In this document: positions 58,652-64,000 of the stretch, in pieces
Position numbering within the stretch: position 1 is the first letter of the stretch
Layout: each line of letters opens with the position of its first letter
Source of the DNA: DASPLX01 sp035627375
GTDB lineage: Bacteria > Pseudomonadota > Gammaproteobacteria > Burkholderiales > Burkholderiaceae_D
Assembly: GCA_035627375.1 (NCBI GenBank)
Contig: DASPLX010000067.1
Coordinates: forward strand, 1 to 64,000
Length of the DNA stretch: 64,000 bases
Direction of reading: 5' to 3'
The notes under the pieces: model-generated
What the model was told of the DNA's origin: nothing
Database searches by the model: none
The model's input: the letters and a program-made list of their open reading frames with translations, nothing else
Position numbers and translations under genes: made by a program

Positions 58652-61078
58652 ATGTCCAACGCAGTTCAATCTGGGGTCGTCCCGGGGGTGACTTACGTCG
58701 CTTCATTTGATCAATTGAGAATGACGGACGTCGAGTCCGTCGGCGGCAAAAACGCGTCGCTCGGCGAGATGATCAGTCAGCTTGCCGGCGCCGGGGTGCG
58801 GGTTCCCGGCGGCTTCGCGACGACCGCGCATGCGTTTCGCGATTTTCTCTCCCATAGCGCCGACGGCGGCCCGACGTTGGCCAAGCGTATCGCCGACCGG
58901 CTCGAGTCGCTCAACGTGGACGACGTGCGCGCCTTGGCGCAGGCCGGCGCCGAGATCCGCCAATGGATCGTCGATACCCCTTTCCAGCCGCGTCTGCAGC
59001 AGGAAATTATCGATTTTTATCAAAGGCTTGTAGCGGATTCTTCAAGTGAAGTGTCATTCGCGGTCCGTTCATCGGCGACCGCTGAAGATTTGCCGGATGC
59101 TTCGTTCGCCGGACAGCAGGAGACCTTCCTGAACGTGGTCGGCATCGAGAATGTGCTCGAGGCGATCAAGCATGTGTTTGCCTCGCTCTACAACGATCGC
59201 GCGATTTCCTACCGTGTCCACAAGGGCTTCACGCATGCGGAAGTCGCCTTGTCGGCCGGCGTGCAGCGCATGGTGCGTTCGGACATGGGTTCTTCCGGCG
59301 TCATGTTCACGATCGATACCGAATCCGGATTCCAGGATGTCGTCTTCATCACCTCGAGCTACGGTCTCGGCGAAACCGTGGTTCAGGGGGCGGTCAATCC
59401 CGACGAGTTCTACGTACACAAGCCGATGCTGGAGCAGGGCAAGCTGCCGATCATCCGCCGCAACATCGGCTCCAAGCTGATCAAGATGGAGTTCACCGGC
59501 GAAGCCAAGGCCGGACGCTCGGTCAAGACGGTCGATGTGCCGATCGAATTGCGCAACCGTTATTCGCTCAACGATGCCGAAGTGATCGAATTGGCGAAAT
59601 ACGCGGTCATCATCGAGAAGCACTATGGCCGGCCGATGGATATCGAGTGGGGCAAGGACGGTCGCGACGGCAAGTTGTATATTTTGCAGGCTCGCCCGGA
59701 AACCGTGAAGTCGCAGCAGAAGGCGACCGATGCCCAGCAGCGCTTCAAGCTCAAGAGCAGCGGCACGGTGCTGGCCGCCGGCCGCGCGATCGGCCAGAAG
59801 ATCGGCGCCGGTCCGGTGCGCGTGATCCAGGATCCGTCCGAGATGGAACGCGTCCAGCCGGGCGACGTGCTGGTGGCCGACATGACCGATCCGAATTGGG
59901 AACCGGTGATGAAGCGCGCTTCCGCCATCGTCACCAATCGCGGCGGCCGAACCTGCCACGCGGCGATCATCGCCCGCGAGCTCGGTGTGCCGGCCGTGGT
60001 CGGTTGCGGCAATGCGACCGACGTGCTGAAGGACGGCACGCTGGTGACGGTGTCCTGCGCCGAGGGAGACGAGGGCAAGATCTACGATGGCCTGCTGGAA
60101 ACCGAGGTTACCGAGGTGACGCGCGGCAATCTGCCGGAGTTGCCCCTGAAGATCATGATGAACGTCGGCAATCCGCAGCTGGCCTTCGAATTCCAGTCGA
60201 TTCCGAACGGCGGCGTCGGTTTGGCCCGTCTCGAATTCATCATCAACAACAACATCGGCGTACATCCGAAAGCCATTCTCGAATATCCGAATGTCGATGC
60301 CGATCTGAAAAAGGCGGTCGAATCGGTCGCGCGCGGCCATGCCTCGCCGAAGGCTTTCTATATCGACAAGCTGGCCGAGGGCGTGGCGACGATCGCCGCG
60401 GCGTTCTGGCCGCGGCCGGTCATCGTCCGCCTGTCGGATTTCAAGTCGAACGAATACAAGAAATTGATCGGCGGTTCGCGCTACGAACCGGACGAGGAAA
60501 ACCCGATGCTCGGTTTCCGCGGTGCGGCGCGCTATCTGGCCGGCGATTTCGCTGAAGCGTTCGAGATGGAATGCAAGGCCATGAAGCGCGTGCGCGACGA
60601 GATGGGGCTGACCAATGTCGAAATCATGGTGCCGTTCGTGCGTACGCTGGGCCAGGCCGAGAAGGTGGTCAACCTGCTTGCGAAATACGGTCTCAAGCGC
60701 GGCGAGAACGGCTTGCGCCTGATCATGATGTGCGAAGTGCCGTCCAATGCAATCCTGGCCGAGCAATTCCTGGAGTTTTTCGACGGTTTTTCGATCGGCT
60801 CGAACGACTTGACCCAGCTGACCCTTGGCCTCGATCGGGATTCCGGCATGGAATTGCTGGCGGCGGACTTCGACGAGCGCGACCCGGCGGTGCGCTCGCT
60901 GCTGTCGCGCGCCATCTCCGCCTGCCGCGCCCAAGGCAAGTATGTCGGCATCTGCGGCCAGGGGCCGTCGGACCATCCGGATTTCGCCGAGTGGCTGATG
61001 AAAGAGGGCATCTTGTCGATTTCGCTGAACCCGGATTGCGTGGTCGATACCTGGCAGAAGCTGGCGGAAGTGAAGTAA
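58652..61078 (+). CDS. ppsA: Phosphoenolpyruvate synthase
   Basis: Makes PEP from pyruvate and ATP for gluconeogenesis. 808 residues. ATP-binding N-terminal domain (SVGGKNASLGEMISQLAGAG, then VRSSATAEDLPDASFAGQQE), phosphohistidine domain with GGRTCHAAIIARELGVPAVV (catalytic His436), and the C-terminal PEP domain (GFSIGSNDLTQLTLGLDRDS). GGGG precedes the ATG by 5 nt. The intergenic region has a GCCTC/GAGGC hairpin near 58534-58552 and no clear sigma-70 promoter. Followed by a 12-bp terminator-like palindrome. Confidence 0.97.
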   Translation: MSNAVQSGVVPGVTYVASFDQLRMTDVESVGGKNASLGEMISQLAGAGVRVPGGFATTAHAFRDFLSHSADGGPTLAKRIADRLESLNVDDVRALAQAGAEIRQWIVDTPFQPRLQQEIIDFYQRLVADSSSEVSFAVRSSATAEDLPDASFAGQQETFLNVVGIENVLEAIKHVFASLYNDRAISYRVHKGFTHAEVALSAGVQRMVRSDMGSSGVMFTIDTESGFQDVVFITSSYGLGETVVQGAVNPDEFYVHKPMLEQGKLPIIRRNIGSKLIKMEFTGEAKAGRSVKTVDVPIELRNRYSLNDAEVIELAKYAVIIEKHYGRPMDIEWGKDGRDGKLYILQARPETVKSQQKATDAQQRFKLKSSGTVLAAGRAIGQKIGAGPVRVIQDPSEMERVQPGDVLVADMTDPNWEPVMKRASAIVTNRGGRTCHAAIIARELGVPAVVGCGNATDVLKDGTLVTVSCAEGDEGKIYDGLLETEVTEVTRGNLPELPLKIMMNVGNPQLAFEFQSIPNGGVGLARLEFIINNNIGVHPKAILEYPNVDADLKKAVESVARGHASPKAFYIDKLAEGVATIAAAFWPRPVIVRLSDFKSNEYKKLIGGSRYEPDEENPMLGFRGAARYLAGDFAEAFEMECKAMKRVRDEMGLTNVEIMVPFVRTLGQAEKVVNLLAKYGLKRGENGLRLIMMCEVPSNAILAEQFLEFFDGFSIGSNDLTQLTLGLDRDSGMELLAADFDERDPAVRSLLSRAISACRAQGKYVGICGQGPSDHPDFAEWLMKEGILSISLNPDCVVDTWQKLAEVK

Positions 61079-61106
61079 TTCCGCCGCTGCGGTAACTCGG
61101 GAAAAC

Positions 61107-61132
61107 GAAACGCGGGCCCCGGCCCGCGTTTC
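61107..61132 (+). terminator. Terminator-like palindrome after ppsA
   Basis: GAAACGCGGGCC and GGCCCGCGTTTC form a perfect 12-bp stem around CC, 28 bp after the ppsA stop. The T-run after the stem is short (TTTCTCG), so termination may be partial. Confidence 0.65.
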
Positions 61133-61260
61133 TCGTTGGAGAGGTGCAACAAGCAGGCGAAAAAAGCATGTGACTTTTCGTGGTTTTCGACTAGACTACC
61201 GCCAATTCGGTTAACAAGAAGAATAAACAAGAAGACCAATAATGTGGCTTTCTCGATTCC

Positions 61261-61301
61261 ATCCCCCGCTGCCTTGGAGGTGCCGGGGGATTTGTTTTTA
61301 T
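61261..61301 (+). terminator. Hairpin and T-tract in the nfeD leader
   Basis: ATCCCCCG (61261-61268) pairs with CGGGGGAT (61284-61291), followed by TTTGTTTTTAT. It is 52 bp before the NfeD start and 128 bp after the ppsA terminator, and looks like a second intrinsic terminator. A weak promoter-like pair (GTGACT 61170-61175, TAGACT 61192-61197) lies upstream. Confidence 0.55.
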
Positions 61302-61352
61302 TAGTTCGCTACTTTGAGTGCATACTTGCGGAAACAGCTTTGGGAGGAGCAA

Positions 61353-61781
61353 ATGACTGAGTGGATGCTGTGGAGCGCACTGGCGGGAATCGCCGTCATT
61401 TTCGAGCTGTTCACCGGCACGTTTTATCTACTGATGATCGCGATCGGCTTCATGGTCGGCGGCGTGGCGGCCTGGCTCGGACTTTCCAGTTCCACGCAGT
61501 TGATCGTCGCCGGCATCGTCGGCGTCGTCGCCATTTATGCCTTGCGGCATAGCCGGTTCGGCAAACGTCTCGAATCGGCGGCCGAACCAGCGCGCGATCC
61601 GAACGTCAATCTCGACATCGGCCAAGCACTGACCATCGAGCAATGGAACGGCGATGCGGCGCGCGTCATGTACCGCGGCGCCATGTGGGACGTCGGCCTC
61701 GCCGAGGGCGAGGTCGCGCAACCGGGCAGCTTCGTCATCCGCGAAGTGCGCGGCAATCGCTTGATCGTCTCCCGTCAATGA
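61353..61781 (+). CDS. NfeD-family membrane protein
   Basis: A 142-residue short NfeD protein: two or three N-terminal membrane helices (LWSALAGIAVIFELFTGTFY, then AIGFMVGGVAAWLGLSSSTQ and GIVGVVAIYAL) and an OB-fold C-terminus (MYRGAMWDVGLAEGEVAQPG). NfeD proteins usually pair with SPFH/stomatin proteins, as here. GGGAGGAGC lies 3 nt before ATG 61353; the frame from 61314 starts upstream of it. Followed by the SPFH gene after 52 bp. Confidence 0.9.
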   Translation: MTEWMLWSALAGIAVIFELFTGTFYLLMIAIGFMVGGVAAWLGLSSSTQLIVAGIVGVVAIYALRHSRFGKRLESAAEPARDPNVNLDIGQALTIEQWNGDAARVMYRGAMWDVGLAEGEVAQPGSFVIREVRGNRLIVSRQ

Positions 61782-61833
61782 TCCAACCGCATCAAACGCA
61801 GTCCCCGCAACGACAATCCTTACGAGAAAGGTC

Positions 61834-62760
61834 ATGGATATGAGCTTCGGAACCGTTTCGCTGATTCTATTCATCATCGCCATCGTGTTCGTCGCCAAGA
61901 CGGTCAAGGTGGTGCCGCAGCAGCATGCCTGGGTGGTCGAGCGGCTCGGCAAATACCATGCGACGCTTGCGCCCGGCTTGAACATCGTGGTGCCGTTCAT
62001 CGACCGCATCGGCTACAAGCACGTGCTCAAGGAAATCCCGCTCGACGTGCCGCCCCAGGTCTGCATCACCAAGGACAATACCCAATTGCAGGTCGACGGC
62101 ATCCTGTATTTCCAGGTGACCGATCCGATGCGCGCCTCCTACGGTTCCTCGAACTACATCCAGGCGATCACGCAACTGGCCCAAACGACGCTGCGTTCGG
62201 TCATCGGCCGCATGGAGCTCGACAAGACCTTCGAAGAGCGCGAGCACATCAATGCCGCCGTCGTCAACGCGATCGACGAATCGGCGGCGAACTGGGGCGT
62301 GAAGGTGCTGCGTTACGAGATCAAGGATCTGACGCCGCCGAAGGAGATCCTGCATGCGATGCAGGCGCAGATCACGGCCGAGCGCGAGAAGCGCGCCTTG
62401 ATCGCGGCGTCCGAGGGCCGGAAGCAAGAGCAGATCAACATCGCCGCCGGTGAGCGCGAGGCGGCGATCCAGCGGTCGGAAGGCGAAAAGCAGGCCGCGA
62501 TCAATACGGCGCAAGGGGAGGCCGCGGCGATCCTCGCCATCGCCGAGGCGACGGCAGAAGCCCTGCGCAAGACGGCCGCCGCGATTCGCGAGCCGGGCGG
62601 ATCGGATGCGGTCAACCTCAAGGTCGCGGAACAATACGTGGGCGCCTTCGCGCAATTGGCGAAGACCAACAATTCGATCATCATTCCCGCCAACATGGGC
62701 GACATCGGCGGCCTGATCGCGACCGCCATGCAAGTGGTCAAGTCGCAGCAGCGCGGATGA
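61834..62760 (+). CDS. qmcA: SPFH/Band-7 membrane protein (QmcA / paraslipin type)
   Basis: Stomatin/prohibitin-like protein of 308 residues that assembles in membrane microdomains. N-terminal helix (LILFIIAIVFVAKTVKVVPQ), SPFH domain (WVVERLGKYHATLAPGLNIV, then DVPPQVCITKDNTQLQVDGI), a long charged coiled coil (about 190-255, Ala/Glu/Lys-rich) and the C-terminal KTNNSIIIPANMGDI. GAGAAAGG is 2 nt from ATG 61834 and 8 nt from ATG 61840, so the second may be the real start. Partner of the NfeD protein encoded just before it. Confidence 0.9.
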   Translation: MDMSFGTVSLILFIIAIVFVAKTVKVVPQQHAWVVERLGKYHATLAPGLNIVVPFIDRIGYKHVLKEIPLDVPPQVCITKDNTQLQVDGILYFQVTDPMRASYGSSNYIQAITQLAQTTLRSVIGRMELDKTFEEREHINAAVVNAIDESAANWGVKVLRYEIKDLTPPKEILHAMQAQITAEREKRALIAASEGRKQEQINIAAGEREAAIQRSEGEKQAAINTAQGEAAAILAIAEATAEALRKTAAAIREPGGSDAVNLKVAEQYVGAFAQLAKTNNSIIIPANMGDIGGLIATAMQVVKSQQRG

Positions 62761-62793
62761 TGCAAACCGCCGCACGCGGGCAATGAGGCGGAT

Positions 62794-63480
62794 ATGGGCG
62801 TGGGTACGGCGTTGTTGATGGCGATTCCGGTTGCCGTGGCGGCCGGATTCCTGTTCGTTTCCTGGCGCCGTTGGAGAGTATCCCAGCGCGAAGCTTACAT
62901 CCGTTCCTATGTCTTTCCGCGCGGATTGCTCGAGCGGCTCGGCGAAAAATGGCCGCATCTGAACGAGGATCAGCGGCTCCTGGTGGGAAAGGGCCTGCGG
63001 CAGTTTTTCCTGGCGCATGCCCGGAGCGGCAAATTCGTCTCGATGCCGTCGCTGGCGGCCGACGAGCTTTGGCATCAGTTCATCCTCTACACGCGGGCCT
63101 ACGACGATTTCTGCAGGAAAGCCTTCGGCCGCTTCATGCACCATACGCCGGCCGTGGCGCTGGGGCAGAGGCATCAGAACAACAGGGGATTGCGGCGCAC
63201 CTGGCGCTATGTCTGCCAGCAGGAAAACATCGATCCGGTCGACCCGCCGGTCTTGCCGCTGTTGTTCGCGCTCGATAGCCTATTGGCGATCCCGGACGGT
63301 TTCGTCTACCACCCGCAATGCGACAAGCTGCGGCAAGCCTCTCCGGGAGCGGCGGTCCATTGCGGCGGCGATTTCGCGGGTAGTTGCGGCGGCGGAACCG
63401 GCTCTTCCGGGAGCGGCGCCGACGGCGGAGGAGACGGCGGCAGTTGCGGAGGCGGCGGTTGCGGAGGGGGCGGCGATTAG
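62794..63480 (+). CDS. Membrane protein with GRDP-like WH motif and Gly/Cys-rich tail
   Basis: A 228-residue protein. One N-terminal helix (LLMAIPVAVAAGFLFVSW), then a soluble domain with LAADELWHQFILYTRAYDDF (Trp93-His94), similar to the glycine-rich-domain protein (GRDP-like) family, whose repeats carry D-x-x-WH-x-H/F-x-x-x-T-x-x-Y. The last 40 residues are almost entirely Gly, Ser, Cys and Asp (CGGGTGSSGSGADGGG and later CGGGGCGGGG). GAGGCGG lies 4 nt before the ATG. 33 bp after the SPFH gene on the same strand. The biochemical role is unknown; membrane or cell-envelope localisation is inferred. Confidence 0.78.
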   Translation: MGVGTALLMAIPVAVAAGFLFVSWRRWRVSQREAYIRSYVFPRGLLERLGEKWPHLNEDQRLLVGKGLRQFFLAHARSGKFVSMPSLAADELWHQFILYTRAYDDFCRKAFGRFMHHTPAVALGQRHQNNRGLRRTWRYVCQQENIDPVDPPVLPLLFALDSLLAIPDGFVYHPQCDKLRQASPGAAVHCGGDFAGSCGGGTGSSGSGADGGGDGGSCGGGGCGGGGD

Positions 63481-63509
63481 CAGCGATGAGCAGCGATCGG
63501 CGGCCGTGC

Positions 63510-63959
63510 TCAGCGCCGATGCTGCTTCATGATCGACTGTTGTTCGCGCTGCCAATCGCGCTGCTTCTCGCTCTCGCGCTTGTCGTGTTGCTTCTTCCCC
63601 TTGGCCAGGCCGACTTCGCATTTGACCCGGCCGCGGGTGTAGTGGAGGTTGAGCGGGATCAGCGTATAGCCGGCGCGCTCGACCTTGCCGATCAGTTTCT
63701 TGATTTCCTCGGTTTTCAGCAGCAGCTTGCGGGTGCGCACCGGATCGGGCGACACGTGGGTGGAGGCCGTCGGCAAGGGACTGATATGGGAACCGAACAG
63801 GAAGACTTCGCCGTTCTTGACGATCACATAGGCTTCCTTCAGTTGGACGCGTCCGGCGCGGATGGATTTGACTTCCCAGCCTTCCAGCGCGATACCCGCT
63901 TCATAGCGTTCCTCGATGAAGTAGTCGTGGAAGGCTTTTTTATTGTCGATAATACTCAT
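63510..63959 (-). CDS. smpB: SsrA-binding protein SmpB
   Basis: tmRNA partner for ribosome rescue. 149 residues: DNKKAFHDYFIEERYEAGIA and LEGWEVKSIRAGRVQLKEAY at the N-terminus, then GSHISPL and RKLLLKTEEIKKLIGKVERA, ending in the basic tail (KKQHDKRESEKQRDWQREQQ). It converges with the Gly/Cys-tail gene; the region upstream of its ATG continues past the window. A TAGAAT at 63984-63989 faces the next gene rightwards. Confidence 0.97.
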   Translation of the reverse strand: MSIIDNKKAFHDYFIEERYEAGIALEGWEVKSIRAGRVQLKEAYVIVKNGEVFLFGSHISPLPTASTHVSPDPVRTRKLLLKTEEIKKLIGKVERAGYTLIPLNLHYTRGRVKCEVGLAKGKKQHDKRESEKQRDWQREQQSIMKQHRR

Positions 63960-64000
63960 GCGTTCGGAACGGAGCGGGTCGGTTAGAATTTCGAATTCGC

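Noticed and set aside
59069..60976. 635-aa antisense frame over ppsA
   Set aside because: Shadow of ppsA; no start context or domain.
61867..63174. 435-aa antisense frame over the SPFH gene
   Set aside because: The SPFH protein on the plus strand has intact SPFH and coiled-coil sequence; the antisense has nothing recognisable.

Overview
The window is GC-rich chromosomal DNA (roughly 62-65% G+C in most genes). Gene content and order point to a betaproteobacterium of the Burkholderiales, most likely Oxalobacteraceae: rpsB-tsf-pyrH-frr-uppS-cdsA-dxr-rseP-bamA-skp-lpxD-fabZ-lpxA-lpxB-rnhB, the dapC-dapD-pilU-dapE-prmB cluster, smc-zipA-ligA, and divergent ppsR/ppsA. The family assignment is inferred from protein similarity and synteny. 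No rRNA, tRNA, CRISPR array, insertion sequence or prophage was seen.

Layout. 1-2933: copper module (cueR, copA, and a divergent copper chaperone) with two MerR-type promoters that have 19-bp spacers. 3023-4520: a lower-GC islet with two unrecognised related genes, one of them frameshifted. 4875-7446: Rrf2-like regulator, DUF2520 dehydrogenase-like protein and a CoA-transferase/racemase. 7628-10839: a DUF4214/fibronectin/YHYH lipoprotein followed by a HupE/UreJ-type membrane protein with an EF-hand. 10887-18691 (minus): the lysine/diaminopimelate operon with pilU, prmB and an ABC-F ATPase. 18915-28279 (plus): smc, zipA, ligA (with what looks like a duplicated helix-hairpin-helix unit), galU and def. 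28316-33735 (minus): a low-GC orphan gene, an RluF-like pseudouridine synthase, glnD and map. 33910-41282 (plus): a TetR regulator and a six-gene operon of exported proteins. 41479-57028 (plus): the long translation / isoprenoid / outer-membrane biogenesis / lipid A run. 57030-63959: small membrane protein, ppsR/ppsA, NfeD and SPFH proteins, a Gly/Cys-tailed membrane protein and smpB.

The least explained part is 34634-41282. A TetR/WHG regulator sits upstream of a promoter overlapped by two related 21-bp operator-like repeats. Downstream are a c5-like cytochrome lipoprotein, a Tat-signal lactone oxidase/dehydrogenase flavoprotein, an exported fold-type III PLP enzyme, a DUF2147 protein, a TorF-like porin and a secreted neutral-ceramidase homologue with Thr at the usual Ser of its signature. 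The layout suggests an extracytoplasmic oxidation and lipid-processing pathway under one regulator; its substrate cannot be read from sequence.

Start codons were moved from the longest-ORF position wherever a Shine-Dalgarno sequence, promoter position or family N-terminus argued for it; each case is stated in the entry.
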